From positions 50,583,501-50,647,500 of the forward strand of contig CM065803.1 of assembly GCA_033398695.1 (NCBI GenBank): DNA of 64,000 bases, read 5' to 3'. Each line of letters begins with the position of its first letter. Position 1 is the first letter of the stretch. This document shows positions 36,133 to 46,587 of the stretch, piece after piece. Position numbers and translations under genes: made by a program. The notes beneath the pieces are model-generated. The model searched no databases, was not told the origin of the DNA, and saw only the letters and a program-made list of their open reading frames with translations. This DNA comes from Orobanche coerulescens. Its lineage: Eukaryota > Streptophyta > Magnoliopsida > Lamiales > Orobanchaceae.

Positions 36133-36820
36133 CTATGCAGGCTGTATTTGCTTGAGTACTCTTAAATTTTGCAGAAAGCGTAAAGAGTCTCTAATGGCAG
36201 TATCATTCCTTTTATAGTGGGCGGCGAAGTAGGGTTTTCCAGAGTATGAATGGTCAGATTTAAGGGATGGGAGTCGGTTTTTGAAATCAACGGTCAAGAT
36301 GGACTGAGTGTAACTGGTACACTTATCCATTAAAATGTCGGTCCCACTTATGACATTTGTTGTTACCCTAAATGCCTGAAATGGCAGTTTTAAAATATTA
36401 AACAATTTGAAAACATCGCGGCTTTTGAGATTCAGTTGTCCAGATATCGTGTAAGGCATTTAATGTAAATGACGTTTGATATGAAAACAGGGCACATGTA
36501 CAAAAATCATTTTAAAATGAAATATTATAATATATACTGAATCGAAATCCTATAGTATGTCAGATCCGTATACAAATGCCTCTTAAAAGGTACATATAGG
36601 TTTTAACTCCATACAGCAATTTTTGGATTAATGCTGTATTCATGGGTCATACTGTATTTACCCTTAATTATTGCACATGTCAGCTGTTGGATAATTCATA
36701 TGTCTTTGTTCACTATAGTGCTATATTAACGGTTCTGAGTGTACATATAATTAATGGTGGATACTGTATTCTTGGGTCTTACAACATTCCCCCTCAATTG
36801 TTGAGTAAAAACAGTAAATT
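36133..36820 (-). other. Spacer between pol and the accessory frame in D, promoter- and LTR-like
   Basis: Right after pol (minus strand) comes AATTGAGGGGGAATG at 36785-36799, a polypurine-like tract, then TGTTGTAAGACCC, which resembles an LTR start. Further on are several TACAG/CTGTA words also common in D's LTR, and a TATA-like CTATAAAAGG (36218-36209). The 108-residue frame here (36459-36133) has no recognised match. Confidence 0.5.
36209..36218 (-). promoter_or_regulatory. TATA-like box upstream of D's accessory frame
   Basis: The minus strand reads CTATAAAAGG, about 135 bp before the ATG at 36073. This is a normal plant promoter distance. It could drive a separate transcript for the accessory protein. 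Confidence 0.5.
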
Positions 36821-36822
36821 AC

Positions 36823-38388
36823 TTACAGGGAGTTGGGCTGTAGCATTCCCAATTCTTGTCTAAGTATGTTGAATCTTCCTGTTTCGAGAGGCTTGGTGAA
36901 GATGTCGGCCAACTGAATGTCTGTATGAACCTTTTCGAGCCGAACATCCTTGTTCTCGACATGATTCCTTATAAAATGATGCTTCATGTTGATATGCTTA
37001 GTGCGCGAGTGCAGGACAGGATTGTGCGTTATTGCAATTGCACTCGTGCTATCACACATGATTGGCGTCTCTCTGGCTTCAATCCCATAATCTGACAACT
37101 GCTGCTGCATCCAAAGGATCTGCATACAACAACTACCAGCAGCATAGTATTCTGATTCAGCCGTGGAAAGTGAGTTAGCCAATTGCTTCTTACTGAACCA
37201 AGAAACGAGTCTAGGTCCAAGAAAGTGACAAGTTCCACTTGTACTCTTCCTATCTAGCTTGCAGCCTCCGAGATCCGAGTCGCTGTATCCAACTAAATCA
37301 AATCCGCCTTCTTTAGGATACCATAGTCCTACATCGACTGTTCCTTTAATGTACTTCAGGATTCGTTTAGCTGTATTGAAGTGTGATTCCTTAGGTGCTA
37401 CTTGATACCTCGCACACACTCCAACAGCAAACTGGATATCGGGTGTGCTAGCCGTTAGGTACAGGAGCGAACCAATAAGCTTCCTGTAGAGTGATTGGTC
37501 AACCGGCTTTCCGGCTTCATCAGCACAAATTTGCACGGAAGTGCTCATGGAGGTTGACGATGATTTTGAAGTGTTCATTCCAAATTTTTTGAGAAGCTCC
37601 TTGTTGTATTTTTCCTGGTTGATGAAAATTCCTGTAGGCAACTGCTTTACCTGCAAACCTAGGAAATAACTAAGTTCCCCCATCATACTCATTTCAAATT
37701 TACTTTGCATGATATGAGAGAACCTTTGACACAAAGCAATGTTAGTTGAACCAAAAATTATATCATCTACATAAATTTGCACCATTAGAAGGTCATCACC
37801 TTCCTGTATTTTGAACAAGGTCTTGTCCACAGCACCTTTCTCAAACCCATTGTCGATTAGATACTGGGACAGGGTCTCATACCATGCTCTAGGGGCTTGT
37901 TTAAGTCCATACAGTGCTTTCCTTAGCCTGTATACTAGGTTGATGCCGTCTGTGTTGGCAAACCCAGGTGGTTGTTCAACATAAACTTCTTCGGCAAGGT
38001 CTCCATTTAGGAATGCACTTTTGACGTCCATTTGGTATACAATAAAGCTTTTATGGGCGGCAAAGGCTAAGAATATCCTAATGGCTTCCAGTCTGGCTAC
38101 AGGGGCGAAGGTTTCATCATAGTCTATGCCTTCTTCCTAGATATAGCCTTGTGCAACTAGCCTTGATTTGTTCCTTATAATAAGTCCATTTCGATCCTTC
38201 TTGTTTCGAAACACCCATTTGGTTCCTATAACCGATTGATGTGTAGGTCTGGGTGCAAGATACCATACATTGTTTCTTTCGAAACCGTTAAGCTCTTTTT
38301 CCATAGATGTTATCCAATGAGAATTATTAAGAGCGTTTATGGTCGAAACAGGTTCGGACTGGGCTAAGAATACAGCGAAAGTGCACAT
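36823..38388 (-). pseudogene. pol: Element D reverse transcriptase and RNase H
   Basis: RT starts in the 38388-38137 frame (NNVWYLAPRP, GTKWVFRNKKDRNG, RLVAQGY), where a stop follows QGYI. The 402-residue frame from 38031 then gives [31 protein letters not shown] and the catalytic YVDD at residues 87-90. RNase H follows with [24 protein letters not shown] and CDSTSAI, which hold the expected acidic residues, and ends [20 protein letters not shown]. Most catalytic residues are intact. It copies element RNA into DNA and removes the RNA strand. A stop between DETFAP-side sequence and the 38388 frame shows it is no longer one continuous polyprotein. Confidence 0.92.
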
Positions 38389-38538
38389 GTTGAGTCTTCT
38401 AAGCTCGGATTGAGATTTCCATTCAGGAAATGGTGATATCTCAGTATCTAGTTCTTCTTGTGCACAAAGTACATTTCCTTGTGTACTCTGTATTCTTCTA
38501 CGGGTAGAAACACCAGCATCTATGTTTCCAATGATCAG

Positions 38539-40040
38539 CTATTGCTGGTGATCTCTCAACCATCTTCGGTCGGGTTCTAATTCAGGGTCCCATACTATAT
38601 CGAGAGTTTCTGTAGATACAGCTTCAGCTTGTACAGTGTCGGCTTCATTTACGTCGATTCTTACAGCTGCGGGGTTGATTTCTAGGTCAACAACAGGTTC
38701 TATGGGAGTTGGAGGATCTAAGATAGAGAGTTGTTGGATGTTCTGAGTAATATCATCTACTCCAGTAGGGTCATGGTGAGGTTCGTCGAACACTACATGA
38801 ACTGATTCCTCGATCGTCAGCTTCCTTTTATTAAAGATCCTGTAAGCTTTGCTGACGGAGGAGTATCCTACAAATATTCCTTCATCTGATTTCTCATCAA
38901 AGGTTCTAAGTTGATCCTTCCCATTATTTAACACGTAACACCTGCATCCAAAAATGTGAAAATATGAAACTAACGGAGTTTTGTTGTTCCATACCTCATA
39001 TGCTGTTTTGTTGTGGTGCTTGTTCACGATACAGCGATTTTGAGTGTAGCATGTTGTATTGGTTGCTTCACCCCAGAAACGCTGTGGCAACTTGCTTGCG
39101 GTGATCATTGTCCTTGTTGCTTCTTTCAATGTCCTATTCTTTCGCTCGGCAACACCATTTTGTTGAGGTGTACGGGCAGCTGAGTATTCGTGTTGTATCC
39201 TATTTTCCGAATAGTATTGCTCTATAAAGCGGTTAGTAAATTCTGTACCTCTGTCGGAACGAATGGACACGATACTCAATGCCTTTTCATTTTGAAGCTT
39301 TCTCAGGAGCTCGGGCAGCTTTGATGTTGTTTCCTTCTTCTTGCTTAGGAAAATTGTCCAAGCATACCTGGAGTAATCATCAACAACAACAAGACAGTAT
39401 TTCTTACCTCCCAAACTTACTGGGTCTACAGGACCGTAGAGATCCATATGTATCATTTCCAACACTCTTTGGGTTGAAAGGTAGGATTTACTCTTCAGGG
39501 TTGACTTGATTTGCTTGCCTTTCTGACACGGTCCGCAGACGCTGTCCTTTTTGAATGATACATTTGGCAATCCTCTTACCATTCCCTGTCTTGAGAGCTT
39601 GTTGATCATCTTGAAGTTGACGTGAGAAATCCTCTTGTGCCATAACCAGTTGAGATCTGCTGTGCCTTTGGCAATAAAGCATGGAATTGAGGAGCTCATA
39701 GTCTTCCAGTCAGCAATATACATGTTACCTGATCTGCTTCCTGTAAGCACGACTTCTTTGGTCTGGATGTTCTTGACTCTACAACGATCTATATAGAATT
39801 TCACTGAGAACTGTTTATCAAAGAACTGGCTAATGCTAAGTAGATTGTACTGTAAGCCTTCAATATATGCAACATCGATGACTTTGAATTTTCCTACAAG
39901 TAGGTTTCCTTTCCCTCTTGTTCTTCCTTTATATTTATCACCGAAATGAACTTTTGGACCGCGAGCTTCTACGAAATCTGATAGCTTGCTTCTATCTCCG
40001 GTCATGTGCCGAGATCACCCACTATCGAAGTACCAGGTAT
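38539..40040 (-). pseudogene. pol: Element D protease and integrase
   Basis: The protease active site is visible as WYFDSG followed by SRHMTG. A TGA stop at 40017-40015 separates the two halves, where the family has a cysteine. From 40005 a 488-residue frame is open. The GAG_pre-integrase zinc site is LWHKRISHVN (H123, H128) with C157 and C160. The integrase core shows the catalytic triad D188 (MDLYGP), D251 (RSDRGTEF) and E287 (NGVAERKN), with D-x35-E spacing. The C-terminal half has the FNKRKLTIEESVHVVFDE block typical of copia. It ends with a stop at 38539 shortly before the RT part. Integrase itself looks catalytically complete. Confidence 0.92.
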
Positions 40041-40070
40041 CCTCCTCTAGGATGTCCTTTAGCAAAGAGA

Positions 40071-40690
40071 TTAAGTAGATTTAGGTCCCCTAGGTACCCA
40101 AGTTTTCCTGACAGCAATTGGTTTACTGTAGGTCACACTCGGTACAGTGTTGCGATATCTACGTGGGGCATATCCGTAGTCGCTATAACCATGATAATTA
40201 TTATGCATGAAAAATTCAGGGTTATTATTATTAATCCAGTACGAGTGCCGTCTTGGAGGTGGAGCCATTTTCTTTGGCCTAACAGCTTGCCTTCTGGGTC
40301 TCCAGTTGGATTCCCAATGCTGTTGTTGATACTGAGCGGACACCTGCTATCTCGAGGAATAACGGGGCTCCTGTATCCAATACCTCGGCGTGCTGTACTG
40401 ATAGTTCTGCTGTGCGGGCCTTTGGTATTTGTATACAGCCTTCTTTCTGAACGGCTATTGGCGCTGTTGATATGCTCTAGGAGCATGATGTTGAGTGCGC
40501 CTTTTCGGTCTGAATGGCTGGTGATTCCGCTATCTGGAATAGGATTGCAGGGGCGGAATAGCAGCCTTTGCTGTTCGCTGTGCAACAGGTTCCTTCACGG
40601 GACTCGAAGTTTCTTTCGAAACAGGAATGTGTTCCACACTCTTGACAAACACTGTACTAGTTTTCCCTTTGTTTGGACATGAGTTGTATC
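40071..40690 (-). pseudogene. Element D Gag-Pol spacer, basic and Gln/Tyr-rich
   Basis: Links the coiled-coil spacer to protease. The frame 40343-40071 is rich in Arg, Pro, Gln, Asn and Tyr (QYQQQHWESNWRPRRQAVRP; NNNNPEFFMHNNYHGYSDYG), with stops before it. In SIRE-type elements a similar low-complexity segment precedes the protease. No enzymatic motif. Confidence 0.6.
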
Positions 40691-41230
40691 CTAAGCCACT
40701 TTTATCATGAGCATTTTCCCAGTGCTCAGAATTTCTTCCATTCTTTTGGACGATTTCTCGAACGATTTCAAAATGGTCTTAAGTTCAATTTCTCGTTTTT
40801 CGAGAGTTGTGACTTTGGTTTGAAGTATAACCAAATCATTTGTCTTGCTCTCATTGTGAGTTTTAACCTCACTTAGTTCATGAGCAAGTTGATGATTGCT
40901 CTCCATGAGTTTTTCAAAATCGACTTTGCTGGTTTCACAATCAATAAACATATTTTCATAATTTATTTTCAGCAAGTCATTTTCATCTTTCAGCTGTAGG
41001 TTAGACAGTTGAAGCTGTATATTCTCGTTTTTCAATGTCTCATGGGCCTTTTGAATATTTTTAAACTCATTCATCATGTTTTCAAAAGTATGAGATGCAT
41101 TTGATGGAATAGCTGAGGTTGAGCTTACCTCATCATCGCTATCTTCACCTTCCGGAATGTCCTTGGCCATAAAGCACATATATGCTTTATCATTGAACCC
41201 ATCGTCAGATGAATCACTTTCAGTGACCAC
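40691..41230 (-). pseudogene. gag: Element D Gag C-terminal coiled-coil region
   Basis: 179 residues. An acidic head (ESDSSDDGFNDKAYMCFMAK) is followed by a long predicted coiled coil with heptad leucines (NIQLQLSNLQLKDENDLLK; VTTLEKREIELKTILKSF). It is in the same frame as the zinc-knuckle part upstream, separated by a single TGA near 41308. This tail is typical of SIRE/Maximus Gag and may help multimerise the protein. Confidence 0.8.
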
Positions 41231-41305
41231 CTGAAGACATTCTTCTGATTTGGATGGTGTGGGGGAGGCTTCTGATTCTCCAATCAGGGCCTTGAGCTTG
41301 TTTTT

Positions 41306-42323
41306 TCAAGCACGTCTTCTTTCATCTCTCTCTTTTTGCTCGGCCTCCGGAAACCTTTGAACTTTGGGATGAGGACATTTATTTGCATAATGCCCTGGTT
41401 TCTTGCAATTATAGCACAGGTTAGCATCACCAGATGAAGTTTCGGTACCTACCTTGTGGACAGGTTTGGGCCTGTAGGGAGTCTTTCCAGACTGCTTGAT
41501 GAACTTTTTGAATTTGTGCATGAGAAGTGCCATTTCATCTTGAGACAGGATGTCGTCACATCACAAGATTCTTGTGACTAGGCTTCGACGAGCTGGGCAT
41601 GCTGCGTCGACGATTCTATACAGCGGCTAGTGCTGTGACCTTTGAAGGAGATTCTTCAGCTTTCTCTCTTCTGTCAATATCATATTCAAAATCTTTGAGG
41701 TCAGAGAAGAGATCAAAAGTAGATATTTCATTAAGATTGCAAGATACACGCATAGCTATGGTCTTAATGTCCCATCGGGCAGGGAGAGATCTGAAAATTT
41801 TTAAGTTCTCCTTTTGGGTATAAATTTTGCCCAAAGCTTCAAGTTCACCAACAATACCAGTGAATCTGAGGTCAAGTTCCTCAAGTGTCTCAGTTGGTTT
41901 CATTTCGAAAGATTCAAATTGCTGAGTCAGTTTTGAAATTTTGTTTTCTTTTGAGAGCTCAGTTCCCTCACAAATCATCTTGATTTTATCCCAGATTTCT
42001 TTGGCTGATTTACAGCTCTTTACCTTCGAGAATGTGCCTTTGTCAAAAGTGACAAATAACGCGTTCTTAGCCACATTGTCGAGGTTGGCTCGCTTTCTTT
42101 CATCTGTGGTCCTTTGCTCGCGTTCCTTCTCGAGCATCTCAGCATGGGCTTGGACTTCAATCCATGCGGCCGTGTTTACCTTCATGATCTTGATAGGGCC
42201 ATCCTGTATAACAAAAATCATCTCTTCGTGCATTGCTGCGAGATGAGCCTCCATTCTAATTCTCTAATCATCAAATTCATTAATAGAGAACATAGGCACT
42301 TTGTTGATCATAGATGTATCCAT
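41306..42323 (-). pseudogene. gag: Element D Gag, UBN2 domain and zinc knuckle
   Basis: The start at 42323 reads MDTSMINKVPMFSINEFDD, then a TAG stop at codon 20 (42266-42264), where the family has a tryptophan. The same frame continues RIRMEAHLAAMHEEMIFVIQ (42254) through KSAKEIWDKIKMICEG and TLEELDLRFTGIVGELEALG to 41616. A frameshift near 41590 leads to the nucleocapsid part (41533-41306) with one CCHC knuckle, CYNCKKPGHYANKC (residues 40-53 of that piece). Gag forms the virus-like particle and packages RNA. One nonsense codon and one frameshift are enough to disable this copy. Confidence 0.9.
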
Positions 42324-42418
42324 GTGAAAGTAAAGAAATGAAAGAGACTGTTTTAAAGGGTAAGTGATTTTGGATCTGATTCGATTAAAAATACGACTGA
42401 TTCTTTTTAGAATCAACC

Positions 42419-42430
42419 GCTCCGATACCA
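42419..42430 (-). promoter_or_regulatory. Element D primer-binding site
   Basis: The minus strand reads TGGTATCGGAGC, two bases from the LTR, one mismatch from the iMet-tRNA type primer. Elements B and E have the same variant. Confidence 0.85.
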
Positions 42431-42432
42431 GT

Positions 42433-43603
42433 TGTTGGCCACTAAGTATACATGATACAGCTTGGGAAGTAGTTTAACCAACAAGCTGTATTGATTTTAA
42501 ATCTGAGTGCGTAGCGGAAGTCTTAAATACAGTAAGTTGCTGTGGATACAGCAACTCGATGTGTAGTGTATACTTAAATAATCACAGTAATTAAAACAAG
42601 TAAGGCAGAAGGTAAATAACATAATATTTAAAGTGGTTCAAGTTAAACCCCTCTACATCCACTAGTCCTCCACACAGGAGTAAAAAGTTTATTATAATTA
42701 CTACGTACACAACTACGTAATTATAACAACACACAATCAATATATCGTTCACACAGATTGATATAAAGATCTTAGCTTCAACCGTTCACACAGATTGGTT
42801 TGAGCTAATGCTTTGACTTGATTATTCACAAACAGTTATGAAGCTTCGTCTTCTTCGATGCAAATCCTTCACACACAGTTCTGGAGTAGCAACGATTACT
42901 CAGTCCACACAGGACTGATTTGGGTTTGTTCAAAGGATAGAACAGGGTATGAACAACAGCTTTGACTTTATGAGCTTCTAGCTGATGAAGTGTTGTTCAA
43001 GATGTTGAGCACTGTATATCTTTTAGATCTAAGTTGCAGTAAGCTTTGGAGATATGTTTTGCTCTGAGTATTTCTTTGTAAGCTTGATCGTTCAGTAGTT
43101 CAGTAGTCTTCAGTCTTCAAACACTGGAGATATATATATATAGTCTTCTGGAAAATATATCTGTTGGGATAAATCCGTTGAGCAAGATTCCGTTCCAACG
43201 GGATGAAAAAGCACGATCCGGATTTAGCGGGATTTGAAGATCTTTCGATCGATGTATTTAAATACTTTATCCTTTAGTATTTAAATACTTCTTTATCAAC
43301 GGGACTTGACTTCTGAAGATTCCTTCTTTGTCCTGTTGAGAGCTGTATGGAAGATCACTGTATTGACATATCGAGATAGCTTCCATACTCAGTCTTTTAT
43401 AAGACTTCTTTGTTGTACTGAAAGGTTCCACTGTATGCTGGATCTGTGACAGGCCTTCGATACAGGTTGACACTTCAACTCTTCGATACAGTTTCCTTAC
43501 TGTATTGAGGATTGGCATATTGTCAAAACCTCTTATTATTACAATTCGATACAGGGATTGATTATCTTGGCTGTTTCGATACAGGGTATTTGTTATCCCA
43601 ACA
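42433..43603 (-). repeat. Element D 5' LTR (1171 bp)
   Basis: The promoter copy for this minus-strand element, ending TCCCAACA before TSD AGCTG. It has a TATA-like ATATATATATAG run (about 43130-43143) and four TTCGATACAG boxes in U3 (starts 43456, 43482, 43545, 43575). Confidence 0.93.
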
Positions 43604-43608
43604 AGCTG

Positions 43609-43808
43609 TTATACCAGTCGTGATCTTTCGGGATGATGTGTTGTTTGGTCTTGTGATGTATGTCGTATTGAAGTTGAGATTGGTTTTAAATGTGTGAATG
43701 TCCCGATTTTGTTGTTGTTAATGTGTTTTATGTTGGTCTAAGCCTGGTAGGTTCTCCAAAAAGGATCTACGGCGCTGTAATATCTCCGTAAATCACGAGG
43801 GTATTACA
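43609..43808 (+). repeat. Element A 3' LTR, third segment
   Basis: The last 200 bp of A's LTR, matching 15211-15363 except for a 48-bp extra stretch (about 43666-43715). Ends GTATTACA, followed by TSD CTATG (43809-43813). Confidence 0.9.
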
Positions 43809-43811
43809 CTA

Positions 43812-44964
43812 TGTAATTACAATAATTTTACGAATAAAAGGCAACCTATTACAGTTCTAGTAAATTAAAAAAAAAACTGAATAAAATAAAACTTAGCATA
43901 GGCGAGTAGAACTCTTTCTGTAAGGTAATTTTACCCCCATATAAGAACAGACGCCTCGGGCAAGATGTCCCCAAGATACAACTGCTACGTTTCTGAGTTA
44001 GGTGCTCTCCAAAATTTAGAACTTCGGTGAATGTTCAAGTGATGGAAACTGGGCACGAAAAATAAGAAGGAAATATATTGCAATATATTGTGTGCTCGTA
44101 TTTCATTCGTTTCGTGATTCATTATATGAAATAAAATGCATAAGACCCCCTTTTATACGGTCCAAAGCCACTCTATTAGGTGGGGAGTTACTGTAGATTA
44201 AAGTGTCATTAATTCTCTTTAATCCTTCAGCTGAAAGGTTACCTCCATAAATACTCTCATTTAATTCGGGCATTACACTATGGAGTATGAAGAGTCATAT
44301 TCCAGAAGCTAGTTCAGATATCTTGGTTCAAACCAAGCTGGATTCTCAAACCAGGATTATTTCAGCTGGGTCCAAATATGAGCTGAGTTCTCAACTTGTT
44401 GGGTCCAAATATGAGCTGGGTTCTCAACATGGCTTATGACACCTGTGTCAAAATATGAGTTGGGTTCTCAACCAGCTTATTTCATTAGGCTTGGCTGCAA
44501 AAATTAATATAGTCACAGCCGAAGCTCTCAAGCCACAAGTCCCAAGTCGCCCAAGTCCAATGGTCAAGAACCAAGGCCCAAGGCCCACGCCCGTGCCCGT
44601 GCCCGAGCCGGCAGGCGGGCGGCGGCGGAGGCTTGTGGGCTTTGCATTGTTGATCCACTAGTGTATACTACTAGCTTGTTGAACTACCCATGCACTTTCT
44701 TACTAATAAGCTAGTCAATAAAGCTTTAATTTTCCAATGTAGGACGACCTTTCATACCCACTTTAACTCTTCGTAATTTCAATTGAATGGCCAAATTTAA
44801 TCATTTATTTCTCACTCATCGGAATTCAATTTTGCGGAACAATAAAATCCTACATTTATCTCCTTTATAATTAAATATTTATTCCCAAGAATTATATATC
44901 TTATTCTCATTAAATTGGTTCAAATTGAATCAAAACTCATTTCTTCTAAAATCAATTTCTAACA
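43812..44964 (-). repeat. Copia2 5' LTR (about 1.15 kb)
   Basis: On the minus strand it starts TGTTAGAAATTG (44964-44953), a classic copia LTR head, and ends TAATTACA at about 43812. A TATA box CCGTATAAAAGG lies at 44160-44149. Within U3 (44368-44480) a phrase with AATATGAGCTGGGTTCTCAAC occurs three times. Element A inserted within 2 bp of its inner edge, so the leader and gag continue at 3664 leftwards. Confidence 0.75.
44149..44160 (-). promoter_or_regulatory. Copia2 LTR TATA box
   Basis: The minus strand reads CCGTATAAAAGG, followed by GGGTCTTATG. A good plant TATA consensus. Confidence 0.55.
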
Positions 44965-46580
44965 AGTATGTCATTCTTAATGTGACAAGTAAAGTGCTCA
45001 AGGAGGGAGGCGTACGATTTGCCGTTAGCATTAATGATAAGTTTATATTATGGAGTGAAATATAAAAGATATTAATATTGAAATTAAATAAGAGAGTTTT
45101 ATGATGAAATTAAATAAGAGAATGTGATGATTAAATATAATTAAAGATAATACATAAAATATAATAGTTCCTTTTTTTGGCCGTGCCGAATGATTCGAGA
45201 GCTACAAAATAAGAGTCCATTTTAAAGGTCCCATTTCTCCTTTTTGTTTTATTCCTTTCCTAATAAAATATCGAGGGAGTAACATTCACTTTATATTGTG
45301 CTTTCTAGGGGAAACTTTAGATTTATATTTGGCTATATTTTGGATTTGGGAGCTTGATTATGAGGATGTCATATTCGCGGTGGATGCAAAGTGCATTCGA
45401 TGCATTTCCGCTTGTAAGGATCTATTTTCTTCTTAATTGTAACTCTCATATTGAGTTTGCTAGGAAGAGTGCTAATTCTCGCGATTATTCTATAGCTCTC
45501 ATATATATGTCGTCATGAATAAAATGCCCTGCTTGGTTGTCAAAAAAACAAAAAACATTAACTCTCTTTTGACAGGTGGACAAAAGAGAACTCTCAATTT
45601 GTGGCCAAAATAGCAGTTCATGGAAAACAAACACCTCGTGCTTTAACTTATTTAAGGTAGCCTCCTTGAACTTGAACACTAAAAAGATCGAAAAGTCCAT
45701 CGATAAATGTTTTTGCATGTGTAGGAGATATTCTTTTCCCCAAAATAAAGAACCGTTTAAATAAGTTATTGGTTCCGATTTTACTCGAATATGTTCGGGT
45801 AATATATATTTATCGAGTAACTTAATATGTATTTGAGTGACAAAAAACATATTCAAGCAATCAATTCAAGTAACATGAAACATATTCGTACCTAATCAAA
45901 TATACAAAACACATTCAAATAATCCATAAATGTATTCGAGCAACCCATAAACACATTTGAGTAACAGAAAAAACATTGTGTAACACAACATACATTCGAG
46001 TAATCTATTTTCGAGTGACACATAATTCATTTTGAGTAACTGGAATAAGTTACTTGAAGGTATTATTTAGATATATTCGAGTAAAGGTCAAAATCGATAA
46101 TTTAAATATCAAAAGAATTGTTGTCAAACTTTCGACGGAAAAATTCTGTTATACTTACAAGGGTACTATTGTATATTCCCAGAAGATGATATGTATATTG
46201 GCCACTTTTTATTGTAATATATCTTTTTACCACAAGTTTACAAAAGATATTTTCTAGCCATTTGGAAAGTAAAATGATAAGAATACATAGAGCTTGACCT
46301 ACTTGGTATTTGTGGAAGATCGATGATGGTGAAAAAGATGGAGAGCTAATTTCCGGGCGACCATTCCTAGCTACGGCAAGAGCACTGATTGATGTGAATC
46401 GAGGGAAAATGACACTTAGGGGCGTGGCAAAGATGTCTTATTTTGGATAACTCCTTGATTGGATGGATTGAAGAATGACGAGCCTCTCAATAAAATTGCA
46501 CGTATATCGAATTGTGAGAGCTCATAAAATGATCCGGGATAAATGAATCAGGCATCTGATTGAAGACGTTAAATTTAGCA
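44965..46580. other. AT-rich intergenic stretch, no gene
   Basis: No convincing reading frame. A minus-strand frame of 123 codons (45856-45485) has no recognisable domain or biased codon use. A loose repeat of ATTCGAGTAAC-like words lies at 45780-46040 (listed separately). Confidence 0.5.
45780..46040. repeat. Degenerate ATTCGAGTAAC repeat
   Basis: About eight diverged copies of a word like ATTCGAGTAACACATAA, roughly every 25-40 bp. Confidence 0.6.
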
Positions 46581-46587
46581 CTGGTTG

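Larger units (their letters stand above)
31339..43603 (-). mobile_element. Element D: SIRE/Maximus-like Ty1/copia with extra 3' reading frame
   Basis: 12,265 bp with LTRs 31339-32508 and 42433-43603, TSD AGCTG, PBS 42419-42430 and PPT 32511-32522. On the minus strand: gag (42323-41230), protease and integrase (40040-38539), RT and RNase H (38388-36823), then about 3.1 kb of further coding-like sequence (36073-33003) before the 3' LTR. The Gag type, the coiled-coil spacer and the extra region after pol fit the SIRE/Maximus branch, where an env-like frame occupies this place. Stops are scattered through it, but the LTRs differ by only a few percent, so it is fairly young. Confidence 0.9.
3665..43808 (+). 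mobile_element. Element A: non-autonomous Tekay-like Gypsy element carrying nested insertions
   Basis: The element starts TGTAATATCC at 3665 and ends ATTACA at 43808, flanked by CTATG on both sides. Its 5' LTR is 3665-4076 plus 13906-15363 (split by B). Its 3' LTR is 20897-21397 plus 30107-31338 plus 43609-43808 (split by C and D). With the insertions removed, the LTRs are about 1.87 and 1.93 kb; a 48-bp indel in the third segment explains most of the difference. The plus-strand order PBS (15369-15380), interior, hairpin and polypurine tract (20860-20896) gives its direction. The interior has no gag or pol; most of it is an inverted E-like LTR. It keeps the Tekay PBS, leader and pre-PPT hairpin, so a non-autonomous derivative is the best reading. 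Confidence 0.9.

Noticed and set aside
39918..40682. 254-codon plus-strand frame
   Set aside because: Opposite-strand shadow of D's Gag-Pol spacer.
44560..44640. GC-rich GCCCGTGCCCGTGCCC run as a CpG-island promoter
   Set aside because: It lies inside Copia2's LTR and is a short simple repeat; no transcription unit follows.
45485..45856. 123-codon minus-strand frame as a host gene
   Set aside because: No recognisable domain, no codon bias and no promoter or splice context; isolated in AT-rich DNA.
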